This document shows, in pieces, positions 15,379-24,288 of a stretch of 54,576 bases of DNA. This stretch comes from Verrucomicrobiota bacterium (GTDB lineage Bacteria; Verrucomicrobiota; Verrucomicrobiia; Opitutales; Opitutaceae). Within the stretch, counting starts at the first letter, position 1. The number at the start of each line of letters is the position of its first letter. The stretch lies in the NCBI GenBank assembly GCA_019136515.1, contig JAGVUB010000004.1, forward strand, positions 1-54,576. Reading direction: 5' to 3'. A program made the translations under genes and the position numbers. Below the pieces are notes generated by a model. It did not search any database. It was given only the letters and a program-made list of their open reading frames with translations, and was not told the DNA's origin.

Positions 15379-16974
15379 ATGAGCACCGGCACCCGCGTCC
15401 TCTCCACCCTCCTCCTCTTCGCCGGCTGCTGCCAGACGGCCTGCCTCGCTTCCGTCGACCTGCCCGGCGGCGCGCCGGCGGCTTGGGGCCGCGGCCCCGA
15501 GGGCCAGCGCAAGGCCGACCTCGGCAACGGCACCTTTCTCAACCCGATCCTCGCCGGCGACCATCCCGACCCCTCGGTCCTGAAACACGATGGCGAATAC
15601 TACATGGTCCACTCCTCGTTCGGGCAGGCCCCGGGACTCGTGATCTGGCATTCGCGCGACCTCGTGAACTGGGAGCCGCTCGGGCCCGCGCTGAGCCGCT
15701 CCGTCGGCATCGTGTGGGCGCCGGACCTCACCTTCCACGACGGCCGTTTCCACATCTATCTCCCGGTGCTCAACGAGAAGGGCTTCACCAACATGGTCGT
15801 CTCCGCGGCCGACATCCACGGTCCGTGGAGCGAGCCAGTCGACCTGAAGGTGGGCAACTTCGACCCCGGCCACGCGGTCGCCGCCGACGGCAAGCGGTAT
15901 TTGTTCTTCAACGGCGGCAGCCGCGTCGCGCTGTCCGCCGACGGGCTGAGCACCGCGGGACCGGTGGAACACGTCTACGAAGGCTGGCCGATTCCCGAGC
16001 ACTGGCAGATCGAGACGTTCGCCCAGGAAGGACCGAAGATCCTGCGGCACGGGGGCTACTTCTACATGGTGCTCGCCGAGGGCGGCACTGCCGGCCCGGC
16101 GACCAGCCACATGGTGCTCATGGCGCGCTCGAAGTCGCTCGACGGCCCGTGGGAGAACTCGCCCTACAACCCCGTCGTGCGCACCCAGTCCTCCGCTGAA
16201 AAGTGGTGGTCGAAAGGCCACGCCACCCTCGTCGAGGGGCCGGACAACAAGCAGTGGTACCTCGTCTACCACGCCTACGAAAACGGTTTCTACAACCTCG
16301 GCCGCCAGACGCTCCTCGAGCCCGTCGAGTGGACGGCCGATGGCTGGGTGAAAGCCTCCGGCTACGATGTGGCGCGCCCGATCCCGATGCCCGCCGGCGG
16401 CGTGTCCGTGCCGCACGGTTTCGCGCTCTCGGACGATTTCCGCACGAACAAGATCGGCACGCAGTGGAGCTTCTTCCAGCCCGCCGAACCGCTCGCCGCG
16501 CTCCACCGTTACGAGGACGGCGCGCTGGTCCTCAAGGCCGGCGGCACCTCGCCCAAGGACTGCACGCGCCTCACCGCCATCGCCGGCGACCGGGCGTACG
16601 AGATGCAGGTCGAGGTCGACTGCGACGACGGCGCCGCCGCGGGCTTGCTCGTGTTCTACAGCGAGCGACTCTTCGCCGGCCTCGGCTTCTCCAAGGATCA
16701 GATTCTCGAATACAGCAAAGGCGACACGACTTCCTTCCCGAAGCAGACGCCGCTCGGCCGCCACTATTTCCTGCGCCTGCGCAACGACCGCCACATCGTC
16801 ACCCTCTGGTACAGCGTAGATGGCGAACGCTGGACGAAGCATTGGTTGCAGTGCGAAGTCTCCGGCTACCACCACAACGTCGCCGGCGGTTTCCTGAGCC
16901 TGCGCCCCGCCCTCATTGCCTCCGGCAGCGGCGAGGTGCGGTTTCGGAACTTCCAATACCGAGTGCTGCCCTGA
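15379..16974 (+). CDS. Secreted GH43-family beta-xylosidase/arabinofuranosidase
   Basis: This 531-residue protein opens with a signal peptide (LSTLLLFAGCCQTACLA). The five-bladed GH43 propeller follows, with the general base Asp64 in GDHPDPSVL, the pKa-modulating Asp in VWAPDLTF, and the acid Glu in FAQEGPKIL. From about residue 345 a C-terminal concanavalin-like beta-sandwich follows (LSDDFRTNKIGTQWSF ... GGFLSLRPALIASG), as in many xylan 1,4-beta-xylosidases. The Cys-Cys in the signal region could also allow lipidation, but no clean lipobox (L-x-x-C) is evident. It is probably controlled by the divergent AraC regulator. A set of palindromic repeats follows. Confidence 0.88.
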   Translation: MSTGTRVLSTLLLFAGCCQTACLASVDLPGGAPAAWGRGPEGQRKADLGNGTFLNPILAGDHPDPSVLKHDGEYYMVHSSFGQAPGLVIWHSRDLVNWEPLGPALSRSVGIVWAPDLTFHDGRFHIYLPVLNEKGFTNMVVSAADIHGPWSEPVDLKVGNFDPGHAVAADGKRYLFFNGGSRVALSADGLSTAGPVEHVYEGWPIPEHWQIETFAQEGPKILRHGGYFYMVLAEGGTAGPATSHMVLMARSKSLDGPWENSPYNPVVRTQSSAEKWWSKGHATLVEGPDNKQWYLVYHAYENGFYNLGRQTLLEPVEWTADGWVKASGYDVARPIPMPAGGVSVPHGFALSDDFRTNKIGTQWSFFQPAEPLAALHRYEDGALVLKAGGTSPKDCTRLTAIAGDRAYEMQVEVDCDDGAAAGLLVFYSERLFAGLGFSKDQILEYSKGDTTSFPKQTPLGRHYFLRLRNDRHIVTLWYSVDGERWTKHWLQCEVSGYHHNVAGGFLSLRPALIASGSGEVRFRNFQYRVLP

Positions 16975-16994
16975 CGTGGGGCGACCAGGGACGT

Positions 16995-17138
16995 TGCTTT
17001 AGCACGCTCCCCCCGTGGCCCGGCGCTTTAGCCCGGGCCTTGCCGCTGGGTCGGCGTTCGGCGCCAGCTCCAGCTGGAGACTACGAGTCCGGGCGGCTGG
17101 ATTCGCAGTGTCGCCCAGCGGGGGCTAAAGCACCCCGC
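16995..17138. repeat. Cluster of short palindromic repeats (CTTTAGC type and a GTAG type)
   Basis: Between the GH43 and chemoreceptor genes lie three related strings: GCTTTAGCACGC near 16995, GGCGCTTTAGCCCGGGCC near 17032, and the inverse GCGGGGGCTAAAGCACCCCG at 17118. The latter folds GCGGGG against CCCCGC. In addition, 17064-17084 on the minus strand reads GTAGTCTCCAGCTGGAG, an inverted-repeat element led by GTAG like families A and B. These are extragenic palindromes and may end transcription from both convergent genes. Confidence 0.5.
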
Positions 17139-17176
17139 CACACCGAACCCGCAGGAGGGAAGCACCAGTCCGGCGC

Positions 17177-18754
17177 TCAGTGTTTCGCCGGAGCCAAGAG
17201 GCTCTTGGGCTGACTGCTCGGGTGCGCAGCCGCAGGACTCCCGCCGGCGGGTCGGCGCACCGGGGCCGAGAACCGGTGCGCAGCCGCGGCCGCTTCACCA
17301 GAGTCGGCACCGACGAGGCGGGCGAGATCCGCGATCGCCTCGTGCAACATCACGGCCTGGGCATTGAGTTCCTCGGCGGCGCTGGCGGCTTCTTCGGCAC
17401 TGGCCGCGTTGCCCTGGGTCGCACTGTCCATCTGCCGCACGGCCTGGTTGATCTGCTCGATCCCCTGGCTCTGCTCCCGCGACGCGCTGGCCACCTCGTC
17501 GACCAACGCGGTGACTTTCACCGAAAGCTGGCCGTTGCGCACCGTCAGGTCCGCAATCTCCCGGTACAACTCCAAGATGTCGCGAGTCTTTCCTGACGAC
17601 TTTTCGATCAGCTGCTGGGTCTCCTTCGCTGCGGTGGCGCTACGTTGGGCGAGGTTGCGCACCTCGTCGGCGACCACGGCGAAGCCCGCGCCCGCCTCCC
17701 CGGCCCGCGCGGCCTCGACCGCCGCGTTGAGCGCGAGAATGTTGGTCTGGAAGGCGATTTCATCGATGGTCTTGATGATCTTGGCGGTCTCGGCACTGGC
17801 CTGCCCCGCCTCCTCGACCGCGCGCTGCATGGTCGTCATCCGGGAGTTGATCGCACCGGCCACTTCGGCCGCGTCCTTTTTCATGAGGTCGCTGACCTGC
17901 GCGGAGTTCTCGGCGTTCTGCCGCGTCATGCTGGCTAGCTCCTCAAGCGACGAACTCGACTCCTCAAGCGAGGCCGCCTGCGTGCTAGTGCCTTCGGCGA
18001 CCGTCTGGCTCGAGGTCGTGATGAGATTCGCGGCGGAGGTGGTCTCGTTCGCACTGGAGGAAAGCGACGCGATCAGGGCGCGCAGGCGCTGGCTCACGCG
18101 CACACCAACGCTGTAGGTCAGCAAGACTCCCAGGACGATGCTGGCGAGCCCGGTGAGCACCACGAGCACGAGCGCTTGGCGAGCCGAGCGCTGGGCCGCG
18201 GTGCCAATCTCGGCAACCAGCCGGTCGAGTTCCTCGGTGATCGCATTGATCTGCTCGCGGGTTGCCTCGAACTTCGCGGCACCGTCGCCGAGAGAAAGCG
18301 CTATGGCCTCGCTACGCCCGTCGATGGGAGTCGCCGCACACTGCTGGAGGATACGTCCGGTCACCGGCAGCCATTGACTGCGATTCGTCTCAAAGGTCTG
18401 CATCATCGAGCGCATCGTGGCGGACGCGAACGTCGCAGCATGCGCGCTGAATGTGTCCCACCGCTCGGCGACCTGCTTGACGTTATTCGCATGGTCGGCG
18501 GTCAGTTTCCCGAAGCTCGGGGCGTCTGGCTCGGTGAAAAGGAGCGTGCGTTCGTCGACCAGCGCCTGCTGGAGATCGCGGTCGAGTTGGAGCAGCGCAT
18601 CGGTCGCGGGCAGGATGTGTCCGGAGACCTCGTCCAGATTGCGGCGGATGGATTGGTTGGAGTAGTAGGCGATTCCGCCCGTCAAACCGCAGAGGACCAC
18701 AAGGGTCGTGAAACCGAAGACGACTTTCTGGCCGATCGTGAGTGAGCCGTTCAT
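17177..18754 (-). CDS. Methyl-accepting chemotaxis protein
   Basis: This 525-residue receptor has a first membrane helix (about 11-30, [20 protein letters not shown]), a periplasmic four-helix-bundle sensor (about 31-185), and a second helix (about 190-215, [20 protein letters not shown]). A short linker and the signalling domain follow. The hairpin tip that binds CheA and CheW is nearly invariant here ([20 protein letters not shown], then [16 protein letters not shown]). The protein ends in an Ala/Pro/Ser tail without a CheR-binding pentapeptide. The ligand is unknown. No other chemotaxis genes are adjacent. Its start lies 396 bases from the divergent propeller gene. Confidence 0.92.
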   Translation of the reverse strand: MNGSLTIGQKVVFGFTTLVVLCGLTGGIAYYSNQSIRRNLDEVSGHILPATDALLQLDRDLQQALVDERTLLFTEPDAPSFGKLTADHANNVKQVAERWDTFSAHAATFASATMRSMMQTFETNRSQWLPVTGRILQQCAATPIDGRSEAIALSLGDGAAKFEATREQINAITEELDRLVAEIGTAAQRSARQALVLVVLTGLASIVLGVLLTYSVGVRVSQRLRALIASLSSSANETTSAANLITTSSQTVAEGTSTQAASLEESSSSLEELASMTRQNAENSAQVSDLMKKDAAEVAGAINSRMTTMQRAVEEAGQASAETAKIIKTIDEIAFQTNILALNAAVEAARAGEAGAGFAVVADEVRNLAQRSATAAKETQQLIEKSSGKTRDILELYREIADLTVRNGQLSVKVTALVDEVASASREQSQGIEQINQAVRQMDSATQGNAASAEEAASAAEELNAQAVMLHEAIADLARLVGADSGEAAAAAHRFSAPVRRPAGGSPAAAHPSSQPKSLLAPAKH

Positions 18755-18892
18755 AGGAAGGTAGAACACGGTTATCGGTCCGCGCGGAGCCGGATTGAGG
18801 GGATTCCACCAGCCCGCCCCTCGCACGCCGATCGTATCCTCCAGCGCCCGCCCTACGCCGTGTCCACGGCACCGGTCTCAGCTCGCCAGCCC

Positions 18893-18975
18893 ACCGGCGA
18901 TCCTTCTCCGCTTCACGTGAGTCTTCGGGCCCTTCGGCGGGCCGCTGGCGGCGAATAGTCCGCCGAATCTCGGGT
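18893..18975 (-). pseudogene. Degenerate duplicate of the 3' end of the PPi-PFK gene
   Basis: This stretch aligns with 20578-20655, the last 22 or so codons of the PPi-phosphofructokinase plus bases past its stop, in the same orientation. About 58 coding bases align without gaps at roughly 80% identity, plus the shared CCGGCGATCCT beyond the stop. Translated on the minus strand it reads FGGLFAASGPPKGPKTHVK against FGELLAAIGQPKGAKAHVK in the intact gene. The stop codon is lost. With the intact copy it forms a direct repeat bracketing the propeller gene. Confidence 0.75.
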
Positions 18976-19137
18976 GCCGTGATCGACCGGCGAGGGAGCG
19001 GACAAAGAGGCTCGTCCCCGCAGCTCACCGCCGGTACTGTCCTCGATTCGGACCGCGGTTCACGTTCGTGCGATCCAGTCGCACGTGCCCATCCCCGTAC
19101 CGTGGCCTTGCACCGCATTCGGCTCCAACCAATGCCC

Positions 19138-19144
19138 AAGGAGG
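19138..19144 (+). promoter_or_regulatory. Consensus Shine-Dalgarno of the propeller gene
   Basis: AAGGAGG sits 6 bases before the ATG at 19151. It is the only near-perfect Shine-Dalgarno I find in front of any gene in this window, and it decides this start. Confidence 0.85.
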
Positions 19145-19150
19145 CTTCAT

Positions 19151-20371
19151 ATGAAACGCATGCTGGCGCTCGCCGCATTGCTTGTCATCGGGACCGCCAT
19201 TGTCCCTCGCCCCATCGTTGCCCAAGTCACCGCTGAGCTCTTCATCGCCTGCCACGACGCGAGCAAAGTCGCCCGCCTCGACGTGGCCTCGGAGACGCTG
19301 ACCGACCCATTTGTCGCCCCAGGTGCCGGAGGCCTGAACATCGCGACCGGGGTGACCTTCGGTCCAGATGCGAACCTCTACGTCACTGGACGCGACAACA
19401 GCCAGATCCTGCGCTACTCACCCGCCGGCGCATTCATCGATGTCTTCGTCGATGTCGATGCCAGTTGGCTCTTCGACTCGCGCTTCGGACCCGATCAGAA
19501 GCTCTACGTACTGACGAACTCGACGGTTCTACGCTACGACCAGGCGGGGGCACCCAACCCAGCCCCGGATCAGGTTGGTGCGATCTTCTCTGCGGGCAGC
19601 TTCAGCGGAAATCTCCGCGGCCTGGCCTTCGGGCCGGACGGCGCCGCCTTCGTCGCAACAGATGCAGGCGTCATCTACCGGCTTGATCCGATCTCCGGCA
19701 GCGCCACGGGATTCTCGACCGGACCCGGTTTCCACGGGCTGGCCTTCGGCCCGGATGGCGATCTCTTCGCGGCGTGCCCATTCTCCGGACAGGTCGTGCG
19801 GTTCGATGGCGTGTCCGGGGAGCAGATCGGAACCCTCGCCTCAGATCTCGGATACGTGATGGGGATCGCCTTCGGCCCCGATGGGGATCCGTACGTCAGC
19901 AGTGGTTTCCTCGGCCTGATCTATCACCTGGACGGGAACGACGGATCCGTCGTGGGCGAGTTCGCCTGCGATTATGCGGGCGGATACGGTCCTTGCTGGA
20001 TCACCTTCCGACCCGAGACCACCCCGCTGGAACTCAAGGTGATCGCCACTCCGAGCACACTCTGGCCCCCGAACGGCAGAATGCGAGCAGTCGAGGTTTC
20101 CGGTGTGCTGATCGGGGCGGGTGCCGGTCCGATCACCGGACAGTACAAGGTCACCGACGAATATGGTCGCGTGCAGCCGGAGGGCACCTTCCAGGGCTCT
20201 CCTGACAACACGTTTGCCTTCACCGTCGCGCTTCAGGCCAGTCGCCACGGTGGTGATCACGATGGTCGGCAGTACCAGATCGCCCTCACCGTCACGAACC
20301 ATACCGGGCAATCGGCCGGCCAGACGATCGAGGTCCGCGTACCCCATGATCATGGGCATTGCGTTCGGTAA
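19151..20371 (+). CDS. Secreted beta-propeller (NHL/SMP-30-like) protein with C-terminal Ig-like domain
   Basis: This 406-residue protein has a signal peptide (MLALAALLVIGTAIV, then PRPIVAQ). A propeller of about six blades follows, marked by the recurring FGPD motif: TFGPDANLYV, RFGPDQKLYV, AFGPDGAAFV, AFGPDGDLFA, AFGPDGDPYV and the degenerate TFRPETT. From about residue 297 a beta-sandwich begins with the STLWPPNGRM signature seen in many secreted repeat proteins. It ends HDHGHCVR. No enzymatic residues are obvious; a ligand-binding or surface role is possible. Its base composition looks less GC-rich than its neighbours. It alone has a consensus Shine-Dalgarno, and it is bracketed by a duplicated PFK 3' end, so recent transfer is likely. 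Confidence 0.8.
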   Translation: MKRMLALAALLVIGTAIVPRPIVAQVTAELFIACHDASKVARLDVASETLTDPFVAPGAGGLNIATGVTFGPDANLYVTGRDNSQILRYSPAGAFIDVFVDVDASWLFDSRFGPDQKLYVLTNSTVLRYDQAGAPNPAPDQVGAIFSAGSFSGNLRGLAFGPDGAAFVATDAGVIYRLDPISGSATGFSTGPGFHGLAFGPDGDLFAACPFSGQVVRFDGVSGEQIGTLASDLGYVMGIAFGPDGDPYVSSGFLGLIYHLDGNDGSVVGEFACDYAGGYGPCWITFRPETTPLELKVIATPSTLWPPNGRMRAVEVSGVLIGAGAGPITGQYKVTDEYGRVQPEGTFQGSPDNTFAFTVALQASRHGGDHDGRQYQIALTVTNHTGQSAGQTIEVRVPHDHGHCVR

Positions 20372-20492
20372 TGCACAACGACCGAGCTCGACGCGATCGA
20401 TGAGGCCGGTCATCCAGCAACAACCTGCATTCCACCGTCAATGACGTCGGGCGCCCACTTTGGGGCAACCGCACCCGACACCGCAGACAGCA

Positions 20493-20559
20493 AGGCGCCG
20501 CCCCTCGCGGGTGCGGCGCCTAATAACCTTAGCAGCCCCGGGGCGGCGTGGCGCCGCCC
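20493..20559. terminator. Two hairpins between propeller and PPi-PFK genes
   Basis: AGGCGCCGC (20493-20501) pairs with GCGGCGCCT (20513-20521). GGGCGGCG (20541-20548) pairs with CGCCGCCC (20552-20559) around a 3-base loop. Neither has a T run on either strand. They lie between convergent genes and probably reduce read-through from both sides. Confidence 0.45.
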
Positions 20560-20586
20560 TCGGAATCGCCGGATCTGCCGGCGATC

Positions 20587-21813
20587 CTAGTGCTTCACGT
20601 GGGCCTTCGCGCCCTTCGGCTGGCCAATGGCGGCGAGCAGCTCGCCGAACCACGGGGTGTCGATGTCGAAGGGCTTGCCGCCCTTGATGCGCGGAAACTC
20701 GATCGCGCGCAGCACGTTGCCCTTGTCCTCGTCGTGGCCGATCACGCCGCCCTCGCGACGCATGGCACACTCGACGGCGAGGTCGGTGCAGCTCTTGATG
20801 AGGCGCAGGTCGTCGACGTTGGCCGCGGCGGCGCGGGCGAAATAGCCGCTCTTCTGCACGAGCGTCTTCTCGGCGCCGAGGACCTTGGCAAACTGCTCGG
20901 CGAACCACTTGCCGGGGTTCACGGCATCCAGCTTCACGTGACCGAACGCGTCGCGCGGCACCTCCTGGCCCTTGGCCTGCATCTCGGCGACGATCTCCTC
21001 CACGCCGGCGCCTTCGGAGATGAAGATGTTCACGTTGTCGCCCTTATCCATGATGTCCTTCAGGCGCTTCGCCTCGGCGGCGAGGTCGACATGCATCTCG
21101 GGGATGAACACGGCGTGCACGTCGAGGCTGCCCTTGGTCAGGCCGATGCCGGGGACGAACTCCTGGGTGTTGAGAATCTTGCGATAGGCCTGGGCGGTGG
21201 CGGCGGTGAGCCAGCCGCAGTTGCGGCCCATGACCTCGTGGACGATGAGCATGCGCGGGTTAGCGCCCTGCTCGGCCACGACGTTCTGGAAATAGCGCGC
21301 GCCCTGCTCGGCGGCCGTCCAGGCGCCAAGCGACTGGCGGATCGGATAGACGTCGTTGTCGATGGTCTTCGGCAGGCCGATGACGGTGAGGGCGTAGTTG
21401 TTCTTCGCGAGAAACGCGGCGAGGTCGGCCGCGGCGGTGTTGGTGTCGTCGCCGCCGATGGTGTGGAGGATGTCCACGCCGTCCTTGACGAGCTGGTCGG
21501 CCGCGACCTTCTGCGGGTCCTGGCCTTCCTTCACGAGACCGCGCTTCACGCAGTCCTTCACGTTGGTGAGCTTCACGCGGCTGTTGCCGATCGGGCTGCC
21601 GCCGAACTTGTGCAGCAGATGGGCGTTGGCCCGCACCTCGGGGGTGATCTTGTAGCTGTCGCCCGCGAGCAGGCCCTTGTAGCCGCCGCGATAGGCGATG
21701 ATTTCGATGTCGGGCGCGATCTCGGTGTAGCGCTCGATGAGGCCGCCGACGGCGGAGCTGAGGCAGGGGGCGAGACCGCCCGCGGTGAGAAGAGCAACTT
21801 TGCGTGGTTTCAC
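20587..21813 (-). CDS. pfp: Pyrophosphate-dependent phosphofructokinase
   Basis: This 408-residue enzyme should interconvert fructose 6-phosphate and fructose 1,6-bisphosphate using pyrophosphate. The donor loop reads TIGGDDTNTAA, with Asp at the position that is Gly in ATP enzymes, and the catalytic loop reads LPKTIDNDV with Lys in place of Gly. Both substitutions mark PPi specificity in this superfamily. LTAGGLAPCLSSAVGG is the N-terminal phosphate loop, and EVMGRNCGWL is the substrate-binding segment. The GTG at 21813 (KPRKVALLTAGG) fits the family start; no Shine-Dalgarno is present. The histidine kinase gene lies 109 bases upstream on the same strand. A degenerate copy of its 3' end lies 1.7 kb downstream. 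Confidence 0.9.
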   Translation of the reverse strand: MKPRKVALLTAGGLAPCLSSAVGGLIERYTEIAPDIEIIAYRGGYKGLLAGDSYKITPEVRANAHLLHKFGGSPIGNSRVKLTNVKDCVKRGLVKEGQDPQKVAADQLVKDGVDILHTIGGDDTNTAAADLAAFLAKNNYALTVIGLPKTIDNDVYPIRQSLGAWTAAEQGARYFQNVVAEQGANPRMLIVHEVMGRNCGWLTAATAQAYRKILNTQEFVPGIGLTKGSLDVHAVFIPEMHVDLAAEAKRLKDIMDKGDNVNIFISEGAGVEEIVAEMQAKGQEVPRDAFGHVKLDAVNPGKWFAEQFAKVLGAEKTLVQKSGYFARAAAANVDDLRLIKSCTDLAVECAMRREGGVIGHDEDKGNVLRAIEFPRIKGGKPFDIDTPWFGELLAAIGQPKGAKAHVKH

Positions 21814-21922
21814 AGGAGGTCGGATAAAGCGGACCGCCGGCGGGCAGGCAAGGCCGGGATATGCGCCGCCTTCGCGCGCGGGGCCGATTCCATGCATCAG
21901 CCGACCGAACACCCCGGGGCGG

Positions 21923-22897
21923 TCAATTGGCCGAGGGGCTCGCTTCCCCGACCGCCGGCACGAAGAGCCGCAACGTCGAGCCGCGTCCGACATCCGTCTC
22001 GACCTCGATCCCACCACCGTGCGCCCGCGCGATGCCGGCGGCCACGGCCAACCCGAGTCCGCGTCCCAGGCCCTTGGTCGAGAAAAACGGTTCGAAGATC
22101 CGCCCGAGCACTTCGGGGGCGATGCCGCAGCCGGTGTCGTTCACCTCGAAACAGACATACCGCCCCGGAGGGACCGCCGAGGAGAGCCTCCCCGCCCGCC
22201 GTTCGTCGAGCCGCATATCGTGCAGCATGACATGCACTGCTCCCGGCGCACCGCCGACCGCCTCGAACGCGTTCTGGAGCAGCGCCGCCAAAGTCTGGCT
22301 CAACTGCCGTCCGACGCCACGCACCTGCGGCAAGGCATGCGCGGCCGGCACCCACTCAACCCGGCACCGCTCCGGCCGATCCGGGGCCGCGAGCAGCAGC
22401 GCCTCCTCGAGCAACGACTTCGGCTCCAACGCCCGGCTCGGCGCCGTGGAACGTCCCGACGCATCGACCATCTGGCGACACAGACCGGCCGCCCGGCGCG
22501 TGGCCGTGCGGATCTCGTCGAGCGAGTGCGCAAGACCGGAGCCCGGGGCCGCCTCCGCGGCCGCCAGCCCCGCGTGGCCGGCGATGATCGTGAGCAGATT
22601 GTTGAACTGATGGGCCAGCCCGCCGGCCAAAGCGCCCAGGCTCTCCTGCCGGGCGACCTCGTACCGCCGCCGCTCCGCGGCCGAGAGGACGGCGCGGTCC
22701 CCTCCCCCGACGGCACCTTGCTCGCGCAACCGTTGCTCGATCGAGTCGATCTCCTGCTGCAACCGTCGCTGCTCCGCCCGGATCCGCGCCAGCTCCACAT
22801 GTTCGCACCGCAGCCCACGGCAGAAACGCAGCGACGACGGCGCGCCGCCCGCGGGGCCGCCCGGCGCATCGCCAGAGTCTCGGGAAGATGGAGTCAC
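21923..22897 (-). CDS. Sensor histidine kinase (soluble)
   Basis: The 324-residue reading has a coiled-coil segment (about 30-85, LARIRAEQRRLQQEIDSIEQ). An H-box GGLAHQFNNLLTIIAGH with the likely phospho-His at 96 follows. The HATPase domain has an N-box (LLQNAFEAVGG), G1 (VNDTGCGI), F-box (GRIFEPFFSTKG) and G2 (GRGLGLAVAAGI). The H-box type HQFNN is the NtrB-like HisKA_2/HWE-unlike class common in hybrid and soluble kinases. No sensor domain, membrane segment or response regulator gene is visible. The GTG at 22897 is an estimate; upstream frame extends antisense over the next gene. It is codirectional with the PPi-PFK gene downstream. Confidence 0.8.
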   Translation of the reverse strand: MTPSSRDSGDAPGGPAGGAPSSLRFCRGLRCEHVELARIRAEQRRLQQEIDSIEQRLREQGAVGGGDRAVLSAAERRRYEVARQESLGALAGGLAHQFNNLLTIIAGHAGLAAAEAAPGSGLAHSLDEIRTATRRAAGLCRQMVDASGRSTAPSRALEPKSLLEEALLLAAPDRPERCRVEWVPAAHALPQVRGVGRQLSQTLAALLQNAFEAVGGAPGAVHVMLHDMRLDERRAGRLSSAVPPGRYVCFEVNDTGCGIAPEVLGRIFEPFFSTKGLGRGLGLAVAAGIARAHGGGIEVETDVGRGSTLRLFVPAVGEASPSAN

Positions 22898-23091
22898 AGA
22901 GGAGGGAGGGGAGTCGCTTGCGGGAGATGATTCGGCCTGAATCCAACGGACTTGCGTCCACCACACGCAAATTGGGCACTCCTCCCCGGGCGCCGCCGCA
23001 CGCGCCGCCCACCACCGGGGACGCGCCCCTGGGCGACTCCGCCCAGCGCCAGGGCTTGCCAACACCGTCGCCGCCCCCTCGATTGCCGGCA

Positions 23092-24147
23092 GTGCTGAAG
23101 AAACTCCTCCTCGCCCTCCTGCTGTTCGCCGCGCTCCTCGGCGCCGTGGTCTACCTCGGCGGCGGGTGGCTGCTCGGCTCGGCCACCCGCGCCGCACTGC
23201 CGCACCTGATCGACCTCGCCGAGCGCACCGGCTTGCGCGTCGCCCAGTGCGAGTTTGCGAGCACCGCGGTGCGCCCAGCCGCGCGACTGTCATGGATTGA
23301 TTGGCACATCGGCCTCGTCCGCCCCGCCGCCGGCAACCGGGAGGCGCCCGCCGCCACGCTGCGGCTCCGCCTCGGGACCATCCGCCTCGTGTGCACCGAC
23401 TGGGCGCCGCTCACCGCCGACCTCTCCGTGGAGGGCGGGGTGCTCGAGACGCCCTTCATCCCCGCCGCCCCCGCCGATCTGCCCTTCGCGACCGACGAAT
23501 TCGGCGTCGCCATCGAGCGGATCGACGACGGTGTCCTCACACTCCCCGGGGTGGTCCTCGGCGCCGACCCGCGACCGGCCCTCGCCGGCCTCGCCCGCGA
23601 CCTCGAGCAGCTCGCGCGGGAAGGTCGCACCACCCGCGACCTCCGGCTCGGCGCTCGCCTGCACTTCCAGATCGGCGGGCGGCCCCTGTCCGTCCGTCTC
23701 GAGACTGCGCGCCGCAGCGGCGCCACCTGGCTCGAATTCAACGCCGCCGACATCGCCGAGCTCTCGCGCCGCCACACCCGCCCGCTCACCGCGGCCGAGC
23801 AGCGCATCCTCTGCGAGCACCCGCAGCGCGCCCTCCTCCTGCTGCGGATCAAGGAGTACGCCGAGCGGCTCGCGCAGCGGCTCGCCCGCACCGATCGCGC
23901 CTACGGCGAGGACTTCACCCGCCATGTCGTTTGGAGCTACTGGCTCACCCGCACCTTCGGCGCCGATTTCGCCCAGCAGGTGACCGACGCCCACGAGGCC
24001 GGGGCAACCGACAACACCGAGGCCCAGCACCGGCAGGACTTCGCCAACAACAGCGTCGGTCGCAGCTACGCCCTGGCGAAGAAGTCCGAGGGCCAGGTGC
24101 TCCGCCTGATCAAGACCGACCCCCAGATCGTCCGGGTGGCGAAGTAG
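23092..24147 (+). CDS. Membrane-anchored protein with C-terminal DUF6973-like module
   Basis: This 351-residue protein has one N-terminal hydrophobic segment (LLLALLLFAALLGAVVYLG), then about 200 residues of beta-rich sequence reminiscent of AsmA/translocation-type domains (LRLRLGTIRLVCTDWAPL). The C-terminal 110 residues are distinct: RHVVWSYWLTRTFGADFAQQ, VTDAHEAGATDN, then FANNSVGRSYALAKK. The pattern H..W...G...A...AHE.G..D...NN.VGR resembles the DUF6973 group seen in secreted polymorphic-toxin-like proteins. This assignment is from memory and needs a profile search. The GTG at 23092 was chosen just ahead of the hydrophobic segment; TTG at 23083 is possible. Confidence 0.6.
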   Translation: MLKKLLLALLLFAALLGAVVYLGGGWLLGSATRAALPHLIDLAERTGLRVAQCEFASTAVRPAARLSWIDWHIGLVRPAAGNREAPAATLRLRLGTIRLVCTDWAPLTADLSVEGGVLETPFIPAAPADLPFATDEFGVAIERIDDGVLTLPGVVLGADPRPALAGLARDLEQLAREGRTTRDLRLGARLHFQIGGRPLSVRLETARRSGATWLEFNAADIAELSRRHTRPLTAAEQRILCEHPQRALLLLRIKEYAERLAQRLARTDRAYGEDFTRHVVWSYWLTRTFGADFAQQVTDAHEAGATDNTEAQHRQDFANNSVGRSYALAKKSEGQVLRLIKTDPQIVRVAK

Positions 24148-24158
24148 CCTGTCGCCAA

Positions 24159-24179
24159 CGCCGCCTCCCCGGGGCGGCG
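24159..24179 (+). terminator. Hairpin after the anchored protein gene
   Basis: CGCCGCC (24159-24165) pairs with GGCGGCG (24173-24179) around a 7-base loop, 12 bases after the stop codon at 24147. There is no T run. Confidence 0.35.
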
Positions 24180-24288
24180 GATCCGTCCCGCACTCGCCTC
24201 CGCCTCCGTCGTCACCGGCATCCGGCAGGGGTGCGCGGCACACGCACCGATTTGGCACCGCAGCGTTTTCTCGTATCTCTGCGCCGCC

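Larger units (their letters stand above)
18755..19150. other. Intergenic region holding a degenerate PFK 3' end
   Basis: These 396 bases separate the chemoreceptor and the propeller gene. They contain the partial duplicate of the PPi-phosphofructokinase 3' end described separately (18893-18975) and, at the right end, the strong ribosome binding site of the propeller gene. I see no other reading frame that looks genuine. Confidence 0.6.

Noticed and set aside
10487..16974. A polysaccharide utilisation locus with SusC/SusD-like receptor
   Set aside because: The hydrolases are scattered, on both strands, and no SusC/SusD or receptor gene is present; only the AraC/GH43 pair looks coordinated.
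22898..23293. N-terminal extension of the histidine kinase up to an ATG at 23293
   Set aside because: It would run antisense through the start of the anchored-protein gene and is low-complexity Arg/Ala/Gly/Ser.
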